This document shows positions 6,662 to 12,735 of a DNA stretch of 12,872 bases, in pieces. Made by a program: the position numbers and the translations under genes. Source of the DNA: CAIYXB01 sp038146805 (lineage in GTDB: Bacteria; Cyanobacteriota; Vampirovibrionia; LMEP-6097); NCBI GenBank assembly GCA_038146805.1, contig JAYQSH010000009.1, positions 1 to 12,872 of the forward strand, read 5' to 3'. The number at the start of each line of letters is the position of its first letter. The first letter of the stretch is position 1. Under the pieces are notes generated by a model. It did no database searches and was not told the origin of the DNA. It saw only the letters and a program-made list of their open reading frames with translations.

Positions 6662-7149
6662 CTAGCTTTATTTTGGGGGAATTTTAAAATAACAGGTGCA
6701 TCTTGAGAATCTTCAAAAGCACTAGCTTTAGAGTTTGAAGAAGATCCGAAGAAAGACTTATAAGAAGAATCTGCTTCGTCGTTAAGATGCAACAAATCAA
6801 GCAATTTACCACCCCAAGTTGAATTATTTGCTAAAGAATAAACTTTGTCATAAATATCAATGCTCGCATCATTAAGAGCACCAACAATATCTTCTATAGG
6901 ACCATAGTGTGCTTCGGTAAATGATTTTTGTTGAAAGATATCATCTAATGCCGTAAAAAAAGCATTTTGCTTTGCTTCATCATGATTTAAAATCGCGACT
7001 ATTTGGTCCAGAGTAGCTTGATACCCTGGATCAGGACTTTTATCTTGAAAATAATTAACAAATAAGGCACGTTGGTTTTGGTTACTCGATAAAGTCTTCG
7101 CTAAAAGATGCGCAGGGCGATTTTCTTCAAAGGAGAATACATATGTCAT
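6658..7149 (-). CDS. Unrecognised protein, intact member of a tandem paralogue pair
   Basis: A 163-residue soluble protein beginning MTYVFSFEENRPAHLL. It is rich in acidic and Asn/Gln residues, largely helical in appearance, with no signal peptide or membrane segment. The blocks shared with its broken neighbour at 8425-8840 are FVNYFQ, QATLDQIV, FTALDDIFQQ, HYGPIEDIVGAL, SLANNSTWG and a terminal FPQN. The C-terminal region (about residues 125-155, Ser-rich) is longer than in the paralogue. The ATG at 7149 is chosen over upstream TTG codons because the well-conserved DNA before it contains promoter-like boxes at ideal spacing. I do not recognise the family and propose no function. It is convergent with the cytidine deaminase. 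Confidence 0.7.
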   Translation of the reverse strand: MTYVFSFEENRPAHLLAKTLSSNQNQRALFVNYFQDKSPDPGYQATLDQIVAILNHDEAKQNAFFTALDDIFQQKSFTEAHYGPIEDIVGALNDASIDIYDKVYSLANNSTWGGKLLDLLHLNDEADSSYKSFFGSSSNSKASAFEDSQDAPVILKFPQNKAS

Positions 7150-7156
7150 AACATGT

Positions 7157-7185
7157 ATTGTGGCACAAAGAATCAATTTATGCAA
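7157..7185 (-). promoter_or_regulatory. Promoter-like boxes before the intact paralogue
   Basis: TTGCAT (7180-7185) and CACAAT (7157-7162) are separated by 17 bp, and the -10 box ends 7 nt before the ATG. The same arrangement occurs before the second paralogue, within 69 bp that differ at only three positions. Confidence 0.5.
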
Positions 7186-7322
7186 GTGAGTAAATACACC
7201 CAAAATAAATCCAAAAAAGCATGGCAATTTCCAATTTCTAGCTTAATTCTTTAGACGAACTCATAGATTCATTGATAATCATAGCTTATTTCAATTTTAA
7301 AAGAAAGATAAATTTTTCTAAA

Positions 7323-8392
7323 TCATAGGTTGAAACCACCAGGTTTTTGGACTCAGGCGTGTTTGATCAGGAGAAATTAGATTCTCCGTCAGCTGCAAAG
7401 TTAAATTTTAGTCAACTGGTATCGAGTTGAAGTTCTCTCTGCAAGGCTTCTGCTGGAGTCAACCAGTCCAAACATTTCATTGGAGCTGTTCTTAGGTTTT
7501 CTGCTATTTGATCTAACTCTGCCTGAGTCACATTAGTAAAATTGGTTCCTTTTGGATGATAGACTCTCAATTCTTTGTTGAGCTACTCGATAGCACCCTT
7601 CTCGTATGGAGCAGATGGTCTTGTGAAGTAAGTTGGAACACCAGTCAGAGCCTTGATTACAGAGTGACCTACAAATGACTTGTCATTGTCGGTTGAAAAG
7701 CTTTTAACCCAATCTAGAATTAGATTGTTTTTAATTGCTTCTGTCGTTAGAAATTCAGTCTTGTTTTCAAGTTTGATGAAAAATGGATACCTTGTTTTTC
7801 GCTCTCTACCACTGAGGATACAAGCTCTACTGCCAGAACAAACTACGACGAAATCTATTTCCAAATGACCAAATTCTTCTCGAGTATTTGCTTTTTCTGG
7901 ACGTTCTGAAATACTTACTCGATCAAAGATACCATGCTTAGATGACAGTTGGTGATTGTGTTTCCAGTACTTTTTATGTTTACGGTATCGCTTTAGTTTA
8001 GGATTTTCATTGATAAAAATGTAGATCGCGCTTCTGCTAACTTGAAGACCTGCTCGTTTAGCAAGTCTTGCAATTTGCTCTGGGCTTCTTCGCTTTTTGA
8101 GTTCCTCTTTGATAAATTCCTGAATTTCAAGGTCACCTAGTACTGGCTTGTTACGTTGTATTTTTCTGGAGTTTGCTAATTCTTGAGCTTTTTCTGGATT
8201 GTAGATTCCATCTACTAAATTTCTAGCAAGTTCTTGGCTAATTGCTGACTGGCTAAAGCCTAATTGTTCGGCAATGGTTCGCTGGTAGGGCTGAAGATGC
8301 ATAATTAATGCGATATTTCGGCGTTTCTCTAGGGTAAGACGTTGGTAAGTGCTCATATTGGTTGTATTTTTTTCACTATTTACAACCTATGA
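7323..8392 (-). mobile_element. IS30-family insertion sequence
   Basis: A roughly 1070-bp element, within the usual IS30 size range, bounded by the inverted repeat TCATAGGTTG (7323-7332) and CAACCTATGA (8383-8392). It contains one transposase gene. The right boundary may extend to 8398, because GCACTT just outside pairs perfectly with the transposase start region. No clear target-site duplication is visible. It separates two tandem paralogues, lying upstream of the intact one and downstream of the broken one. Confidence 0.75.
7412..8356 (-). pseudogene. IS30-family transposase interrupted by an amber codon
   Basis: The N-terminal helix-turn-helix (YQRLTLEKRRNIALIM...QLGFSQSAISQELARN, to about residue 45) is followed by a second DNA-binding region and the DDE core: LEIDFV (first Asp), ERKTRY, FSTDNDKSF (second Asp) and APYEKGAIE (catalytic Glu). 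Directly after this Glu comes TAG (7583-7585), where IS30 enzymes usually read EN. The frame then continues with LNKELRVYHPKGTNFTNVTQ, CLDWLTPAEALQ and TGA at 7412-7414. Without the stop it would be about 314 residues, a normal IS30 length. Truncation removes the C-terminal part of the catalytic core, so it is probably inactive unless the codon is read through. Confidence 0.85.
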
Positions 8393-8398
8393 GCACTT
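8347..8398 (-). promoter_or_regulatory. Start-codon-sequestering stem-loop at the IS30 end
   Basis: AAGTGCTCAT (8347-8356) pairs perfectly with ATGAGCACTT (8389-8398), and GGTTGTA (8360-8366) with TACAACC (8381-8387). A 3x1 internal loop and a 14-nt terminal loop give 17 bp in total. The transposase ATG (8354-8356) lies inside the outer stem. Only RNA starting outside the element includes both arms, so incoming transcription would be translationally silent. Similar fold-back inhibition is known in IS10 and IS50. Confidence 0.65.
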
Positions 8399-8424
8399 CT
8401 TATTGTGTATTAACTTTATTTAAA

Positions 8425-8840
8425 TTAGCTGTTCTGTGGAAAATAAAATTCAGACAAGTATTTGATATGATCTTTCTGCAACCAAAAATTATACAATCCT
8501 CTACCCCATTTTGAATTTTTTGCTAAAGAATGAACTTTATTTAACATATTTACGCCCTTATCAAAAAGAGCACCAACAATAGCTTCTATAGGACCATAGT
8601 GTTCGTGGGTAAATGCTTCTTGTTGAAAGATATCATCTAATGCCGTAAAAAAGCTTCTAGCTTTGCTTTATCTTCATGTAAGATCTCGACTATTTGGTCC
8701 AGAGTAGCTTGACGCTCTTGACCAGAACTGTTATTTTGAAAATAATTAACAAATGAGGGACGTTGATCATCGTCACTGATAAAGTATTCTACTAAACGAG
8801 TCGCAGGGCAATATCTTTGATAGGCGAATGTAATTGTCAT
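8425..8840 (-). pseudogene. Second paralogue, broken by a one-base homopolymer deletion
   Basis: A relative of the gene at 6658-7149. The frame from ATG 8840 (MTITFAYQRYCPATRLVEYF) runs through FVNYFQNNSS and QATLDQIVEIL to KLEAFLRH and TAG at 8637. Where the intact copy has seven T (plus-strand A at 6955-6961), this copy has six (8647-8652). Restoring one base lets the frame continue FTALDDIFQQEAFTHEHYGPIEAIVGAL...SLAKNSKWG to FPQNS and TAA at 8425-8427, about 138 residues. The C-terminal third is shorter and more diverged. The rest of the frame is free of stops, so the lesion is recent or the tract is phase-variable. Confidence 0.75.
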
Positions 8841-8847
8841 AACATAT

Positions 8848-8876
8848 ATTATGGCACAAAGAATCAATTTATGCAA
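8848..8876 (-). promoter_or_regulatory. Promoter-like boxes before the broken paralogue
   Basis: TTGCAT (8871-8876), a 17-bp spacer and CATAAT (8848-8853, 5/6 to consensus) end 7 nt before the ATG at 8840. The stretch 8841-8909 is nearly identical to 7150-7218. Confidence 0.55.
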
Positions 8877-8952
8877 GTGAGTTAATACACCCAAAATAAA
8901 TCCAAAAAAGGATTCCTTTTATAAAGCTAAAAGCTTTTGAGCTTGGACTTTA

Positions 8953-8961
8953 TGCTATTAT
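8953..8961 (+). promoter_or_regulatory. Extended -10 promoter of rpsO
   Basis: TGCTATTAT matches the extended -10 form (TGn plus a 5/6 hexamer). Initiation near 8968 would leave a leader of about 60 nt, unlike the short-leader genes elsewhere in the window. Confidence 0.5.
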
Positions 8962-8971
8962 TCTCATTGGT

Positions 8972-8986
8972 CTTAAATATTTTAAG
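8972..8986 (+). promoter_or_regulatory. Small hairpin in the rpsO leader
   Basis: CTTAAA and TTTAAG pair around TAT. S15 represses its own mRNA through leader structure in several bacteria, so this region is a candidate regulatory site. The stem is AT-only and short, so support is weak. AAAGGA at 9016-9021 is a proper Shine-Dalgarno 6 nt before the ATG. Confidence 0.3.
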
Positions 8987-9027
8987 GCTTTATTGCTATC
9001 TAAGTGATACAAATAAAAGGAAACAAA

Positions 9028-9297
9028 ATGCCAATTACTAAAGAACAAAAACAAAGTGCTATCGATAAATTTGGAGATCATCCAAAAGATACTGGAAAAG
9101 CAGAAGTACAAATTGCAATTTTAAGTACTGATATCGAACAATTAACAGAGCACTTAAAGCAAAACAAAAAAGATCATCACTCAAAAAGAGGTCTTTTTAA
9201 AAAAGTTTCAAAAAGAAAGGGATTACTTAACTATCTAAAAAATAAAGATATTAATAGATATCGTAGTATCCTTGAAGCTTTAGGTTTAAGAAAGTAA
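9028..9297 (+). CDS. rpsO: 30S ribosomal protein S15
   Basis: The 89-residue length is exactly standard for S15. The protein binds the central domain of 16S rRNA early in small-subunit assembly. Family signatures are present from MPITKEQKQSAIDKFGDHPKDTGKAEVQIA through LTEHLKQNKKDHHSKRGL, to VSKRKGLLNYLKNKDINRY and the LGLRK end. The ATG at 9028 is chosen over a GTG at 9004 because of family length and the AAAGGA Shine-Dalgarno 6 nt upstream. It precedes pnp, the arrangement conserved across many bacteria. Confidence 0.98.
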   Translation: MPITKEQKQSAIDKFGDHPKDTGKAEVQIAILSTDIEQLTEHLKQNKKDHHSKRGLFKKVSKRKGLLNYLKNKDINRYRSILEALGLRK

Positions 9298-9325
9298 CTT
9301 TAACGGTAAAATATTTTTAGAGATT

Positions 9326-9341
9326 AAAAGCTTTTGCTTTT
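9326..9341 (+). terminator. Weak terminator or attenuator-like hairpin after rpsO
   Basis: AAAAGC and GCTTTT pair around TTTT, 28 nt after the rpsO stop, followed by a pyrimidine-rich but interrupted T tract. It could partly separate rpsO from pnp expression; too weak for a firm call. Confidence 0.3.
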
Positions 9342-9376
9342 GCTTTCTATCTTTCTTGATTTGAATACAAAACAAA

Positions 9377-9399
9377 CAAATAAAGTTTGACTTTATTTG
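9377..9399 (+). promoter_or_regulatory. Stable stem-loop in the pnp leader
   Basis: CAAATAAAG and CTTTATTTG form a perfect 9-bp stem with loop TTTGA, 55 nt before the pnp ATG. No T run follows, so it is not a terminator. In E. coli the rpsO-pnp gap holds a hairpin cut by RNase III, after which PNPase represses its own mRNA; a similar role is possible by position. Confidence 0.5.
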
Positions 9400-9454
9400 C
9401 TGGGCATTGAAAAAATTGTCCCTTGAAATAAACAGAAAAGAAAAGGTAAAAATA

Positions 9455-11617
9455 ATGTTTGATATTAAAGAATTAGAATTTGAGCTTGCAGGAAAAAATA
9501 TTAAAGTAAGCACTGGTAAACTTGCGCGCCAATCAACAAGTTGTGTTGAAATCACTTGTGGTGAAACGGTGTTGATGGTTACTGTAACTGCAACTGATGA
9601 ACCTAGAGAAGGAATTGATTTTTTCCCTTTGATGGTTGACTTTGAAGAAAAACTTTATTCTGTTGGTAGAATCCCGGGTAGTTATAACCGCCGCGAAGGA
9701 AGAGCTTCAGACAAGGCAATTCTTTATTCAAGACTTATAGACAGACCTTTTAGACCTTTATTCAAAGAAGGATACCGTAATGATGTTCATATCAATGTTA
9801 TGACTATGAGCGTTGATGAGACTGTTCCAGCCGACATTTTAGCAATGATTGGTGCAGGTTTTGCTGTTGAAGCGGCAGGCTTACCTTATGACGGTCCTGT
9901 AGGTTCTGTAAGAATATATTTAGATAAAGATGGTAATTTTGCTATCAATCCATCTGAAGAAGATCAATTAGCTTCTGATTTAGATTTAGTTGTAGCTGGT
10001 ACAAAAGATTCTATTATGATGGTTGAAGCTGGCGCGAATTTTGTTGAAGACAAACAAGTTGTTGATGCTATCGAATTTGGTCACAAATATATCCAAGAAC
10101 TTTGTACAAAAATGGAAGAGTTTAGCGCTATGGTTGGTAGAGAAAAAATCACTTTTAGTGCTCCAGAAACAAACCAAGATTTAGCAAATATCATCGAAAC
10201 TAATGCACGCGAAGATTTAGAAGCATCTATGGTGAATGCAACTAAAGCTTCAAGAAAACAATTTGTAAAAGCTGCCGAAGAAAAAGTTAAAGCGGCAATC
10301 GAAGCAACTGGTGAAGATAGCGAGCTCAACAAATATTTAGCAGAAAATCCAAATGCGTTTTCTGAAGCAATGAAAAAATTTGAGAAAAAATTACTTCGTA
10401 AACAAATTAAAGAAACAGAAGTTAGAGCAGATGGACGTACTCCAACACAAGTAAGACCACTTGCAATCGAAAATGGAAATTTCCCAAGAGTACACGGAGA
10501 TGGTTTGTTTACTCGTGGTGACACTCAAGTTTTATCGATTGCTACCCTCGGCACAGAGCGTATGTCAAGAGGATTAGATGGTATTGATAGTGAAACTGAA
10601 AAATACTATATGCACAATTACAATTTCCCTTCTTGGTCGGTCGGTGAAGTAAGACCTAATAGAGGACCGGGTCGTAGAGAGATTGGTCATGGAGCGCTTG
10701 CGGAAAGAGCACTTGAGCCGGCATTACCATCAAGAACAGATTTCCCTTATGCAATTCGTGTAGTTTCAGAAGTTTTATCATCTTCTGGTTCTACGTCTAT
10801 GGGTGCAACTTGTGGATCGTCTTTGGCATTATTTGATGCTGGAGTACCGATGAAATCTGCTGTTGCCGGTGTTGCAATGGGTTTGATTCAAGAGCCTGAC
10901 AAAACAGTGGTTTTAACAGATATTCATGAGTTAGAAGATTTTTTAGGTGACATGGATTTCAAAGTAGCTGGAAACGAAAATGGAATTTCTGCTTTGCAAA
11001 TGGATATCAAAATCAAAGGTATCCCAATGGCTACAATCCGTTCAGCAATTGAACAAGCAAAAGATGGTCGTTTGCATATTTTAAATGCCATGAATGCAGT
11101 TATTGCCAAACCAAATGAATCTTTAAAAGGTAACGCTCCAAGAGTAACGCAAATTCAAATTGAAACTGACAAAATTGGTGCCGTGATTGGACCGGGTGGA
11201 AAAAATATCAAAATGATTATCGAAAAAACAGGTGCTGATTTAGATATTAATGATGATGGTATCGTCAAGATTTTTTCTACCAGCGAAGAAGCTTCTGAGC
11301 TTGCTAAAAAATATGTTTTGGCGACTGCAGTTGGACCGCAAGCTGGTGAAACTTGGGATGGTGAAATTGTCAAAGTACTTGATGGAGTTGGTGCGATTGT
11401 TGAAATGTTCGGTGGCAATTCTGGATTAGTACATATCTCTCAATTAGCGCACGAAAGAGTTGCCAATGTAACTGATGTAGTTAATGTCGGCGACAAAGTA
11501 CAAGTCAAAATCATGGGTACAGATTTTAAAGGTAGAACTTCTTTATCAATCAAAGCTCTTACTGAAAACCCAAACCCAAGACCTAAAAAAGAAGAAAAAG
11601 AAGAAGCTAACGCTTAA
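9455..11617 (+). CDS. pnp: Polynucleotide phosphorylase
   Basis: A 720-residue phosphorolytic 3'-5' exoribonuclease that works as a trimer in RNA decay. The first RNase PH-like domain spans about 1-215, with FFPLMVDFEEKLYSVGRIPG and RPFRPLF. An alpha-helical linker covers about 230-315. The second, catalytic RNase PH domain (about 320-550) has REIGHGALAERAL, SSSGSTSMGATCGSSLAL (phosphate binding) and EDFLGDMDFKVAG, with D495 and D501 matching the catalytic pair of E. coli PNPase. Then come a KH domain (IGPGGKNIKMIIEKTGADLDI, GPGG at 579-582) and an S1 domain (631-702), ending in a short charged tail KKEEKEEANA. The ATG at 9455 has AAAAGG 8 nt upstream and matches the family start; an upstream in-frame TTG does not. 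No intrinsic terminator follows; repeat B begins 41 bp downstream. Confidence 0.98.
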   Translation: MFDIKELEFELAGKNIKVSTGKLARQSTSCVEITCGETVLMVTVTATDEPREGIDFFPLMVDFEEKLYSVGRIPGSYNRREGRASDKAILYSRLIDRPFRPLFKEGYRNDVHINVMTMSVDETVPADILAMIGAGFAVEAAGLPYDGPVGSVRIYLDKDGNFAINPSEEDQLASDLDLVVAGTKDSIMMVEAGANFVEDKQVVDAIEFGHKYIQELCTKMEEFSAMVGREKITFSAPETNQDLANIIETNAREDLEASMVNATKASRKQFVKAAEEKVKAAIEATGEDSELNKYLAENPNAFSEAMKKFEKKLLRKQIKETEVRADGRTPTQVRPLAIENGNFPRVHGDGLFTRGDTQVLSIATLGTERMSRGLDGIDSETEKYYMHNYNFPSWSVGEVRPNRGPGRREIGHGALAERALEPALPSRTDFPYAIRVVSEVLSSSGSTSMGATCGSSLALFDAGVPMKSAVAGVAMGLIQEPDKTVVLTDIHELEDFLGDMDFKVAGNENGISALQMDIKIKGIPMATIRSAIEQAKDGRLHILNAMNAVIAKPNESLKGNAPRVTQIQIETDKIGAVIGPGGKNIKMIIEKTGADLDINDDGIVKIFSTSEEASELAKKYVLATAVGPQAGETWDGEIVKVLDGVGAIVEMFGGNSGLVHISQLAHERVANVTDVVNVGDKVQVKIMGTDFKGRTSLSIKALTENPNPRPKKEEKEEANA

Positions 11618-11675
11618 CAAAAAGCTGAGTTTACTGCTTGTACTTTTTAACAGTAGCTACACGCCTAACAAAAAG
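11610..11675 (+). repeat. 15-bp direct repeat spanning the pnp stop and the repeat B edge
   Basis: ACGCTTAACAAAAAG (11610-11624, containing the pnp stop codon) and ACGCCTAACAAAAAG (11661-11675, inside the outer end of repeat B) differ at one base and lie 51 bp apart. Confidence 0.6.
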
Positions 11676-11877
11676 AATCGATCTAATTCTGTCGTTTACT
11701 GATTTTGACCCTTCAGTGAGAATATTTCACTGTATTTTAAAATTTAAAGTGATTAATGAATCGCCTTTAAAACAATGGTATTTTAAGCTCGCCACGCTGT
11801 AAATACAAAATAAAATTGTCAAAAGTCTTTAGATAGGTTTTTGGCGTATTGTTTTTATGGGGTTTGGAATCAGTCCC
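11659..11877 (-). repeat. Repeat B: relative of repeat A in opposite orientation
   Basis: Read on the minus strand it starts GGGACTGATTCCAAACCCCAT (11877 down to 11857), shares AATTTTAAAATACAGTGAAA (11744-11725), GGGTCAAAATCAGT, AAACGAC, and ends GATTCTTTTTGTTAGGCGTGT (11679-11659). All of these blocks occur in the same order in repeat A. About 105 bp of extra sequence sits in the middle (11745-11850). AGAAT...ATTCT (11674-11690) takes the place of repeat A's 37-bp hairpin. It fills most of the pnp-mgtC gap, which otherwise holds nothing I can support. Confidence 0.7.
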
Positions 11878-11936
11878 TTATAACTTTCATTAAAACGGGG
11901 CAAGTAAAAACATCTAAGCTTGGGCATAAAATATAT

Positions 11937-12458
11937 ATGCAAACCTTAGACTATACAAGTCTTTTTTCAAACCTAACAGGTGATTTTTTCATACAAATTT
12001 TGGTTTTACTAGTCTGCGTTGGTTTAATTGGTCTGGAAAGACAAATATCAAAAAAACCTGCGGGCATCAGAACCTCTATTTTAATCGGCTTGGGCTCAAT
12101 GCTATTTGTCAAATACAGCATTATTGCTGGTCATGATAATTATGCAGTAAATGCTGATCCAGCAAGAGTAATGGGTCAAGTAGTGACAGGAATTGGTTTT
12201 TTGGGAGCTGGCACCATCATGAACAAAAAAGGTCTTGTTGCTGGTCTGACAACAGCTTCATCAATTTGGGTTGAAGCGGCACTGGGTGCAGTTGTAGCAC
12301 TTGGCTACTATTTTGATGCAATAATTTTTTCTTTGCTTTGTGTATTTATTTTACAAGGCGTTTCTAAACTAGAAGTTTGGCTTAGACTTTCTCGCACTGT
12401 CAAAGGTGAGGGTAGATTTAGAGAGGGTGTAGGCAAATATATAAAAGAAAAAGAATAA
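11937..12458 (+). CDS. MgtC/SapB-family inner-membrane protein
   Basis: A 173-residue protein begun at the ATG MQTLDYTSLF; the open frame reaches back to 11841 only by running into repeat B. It has four hydrophobic segments (about residues 13-32, 44-60, 80-100 and 113-145). The family signatures are GLIGLERQISKKPAGIRTSIL (arginine/glutamate loop), GLGSMLF, DPARVMGQVVTGIGFLGAGTI and GLTTASSIWVEAALGAVVALG. It lacks the extra C-terminal ACT-like domain of Salmonella MgtC, so it is the short SapB-like form. In pathogens, members modulate F1Fo ATP synthase and growth in low Mg2+; many environmental homologues are of unknown role. There is no Shine-Dalgarno; CATAAA lies 6 nt before the ATG. A strong terminator follows at 12632. 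Confidence 0.93.
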   Translation: MQTLDYTSLFSNLTGDFFIQILVLLVCVGLIGLERQISKKPAGIRTSILIGLGSMLFVKYSIIAGHDNYAVNADPARVMGQVVTGIGFLGAGTIMNKKGLVAGLTTASSIWVEAALGAVVALGYYFDAIIFSLLCVFILQGVSKLEVWLRLSRTVKGEGRFREGVGKYIKEKE

Positions 12459-12541
12459 TTCTAACTGGCCGCGTCGAAAGTTTATTTGCCGCTAATAACA
12501 AATTTTTAAGAACAAGGCTTTTAAGAGGAAAAAGGCTGGAT

Positions 12542-12560
12542 TTATAGGTTGCAAATGACG
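12542..12560 (+). mobile_element. Possible solitary IS30-type end
   Basis: TTATAGGTTGCAAATGACG matches the right end of the IS30 element in this window (TCATAGGTTGTAAATAGTG) at 14 of 19 positions, including ATAGGTTG and the following AAAT. No transposase sequence lies beside it. It may be a relic or chance. Confidence 0.3.
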
Positions 12561-12613
12561 ATTCTGAGCCACAAGAGTAAGCTAGTTATCGGGATTTGTG
12601 AATAGCTAATTTA

Positions 12614-12629
12614 TAAGATACGTATCTTA
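12614..12629. promoter_or_regulatory. Perfect 16-bp palindrome, operator-like
   Basis: TAAGATACGTATCTTA is fully self-complementary with no spacer, the form of a site for a dimeric repressor. It lies 2 bp before the terminator stem and 63 bp before the -10-like box of the next gene, far for simple promoter occlusion. No regulator is identifiable. Confidence 0.4.
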
Positions 12630-12631
12630 AG

Positions 12632-12660
12632 CCTAAAAACCATTGTTTTTAGGTGTTTTT
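12632..12660 (+). terminator. Rho-independent terminator after the mgtC-like gene
   Basis: CCTAAAAAC and GTTTTTAGG form a perfect 9-bp stem around CATT, followed by TGTTTTT. The A run on the other side allows bidirectional use. It gives the MgtC-family gene a roughly 190-nt 3' UTR. Confidence 0.85.
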
Positions 12661-12691
12661 ACCGCAATCAAGCGTAAATACACATCCTCCG

Positions 12692-12700
12692 TGTTATTAT
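12692..12700 (+). promoter_or_regulatory. Extended -10 element before the last gene
   Basis: TGTTATTAT has the same extended form and nearly the same sequence as the rpsO element (TGCTATTAT). It lies just after the terminator and 35 nt before the first possible start codon of the partial gene. Confidence 0.45.
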
Positions 12701-12735
12701 CTAGTGTGTGGTTTTTTATTTACAAATAATAAATT

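Noticed and set aside
6658..7227. Longer version of the intact paralogue from an upstream TTG (26 extra residues)
   Set aside because: The extension has no ATG, and the conserved DNA there carries -35/-10-like boxes at 17-bp spacing.
8503..8520. ACCCCATTTTGAATTTT, identical to part of repeat A
   Set aside because: It falls within the broken paralogue's coding region at a position aligned to ordinary sequence in the intact copy, and none of the other repeat A blocks accompany it; chance match.
1049..11877. Repeats A and B as the ends of one 10.8-kb composite mobile element
   Set aside because: The segment includes rpsO-pnp and other ordinary chromosomal genes, and no transposase is associated with the repeat ends; two independent insertions fit better.
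11841..11936. N-terminal extension of the MgtC-family protein from a TTG
   Set aside because: The extra residues are encoded by repeat B and flanking DNA; family members start near the chosen ATG.
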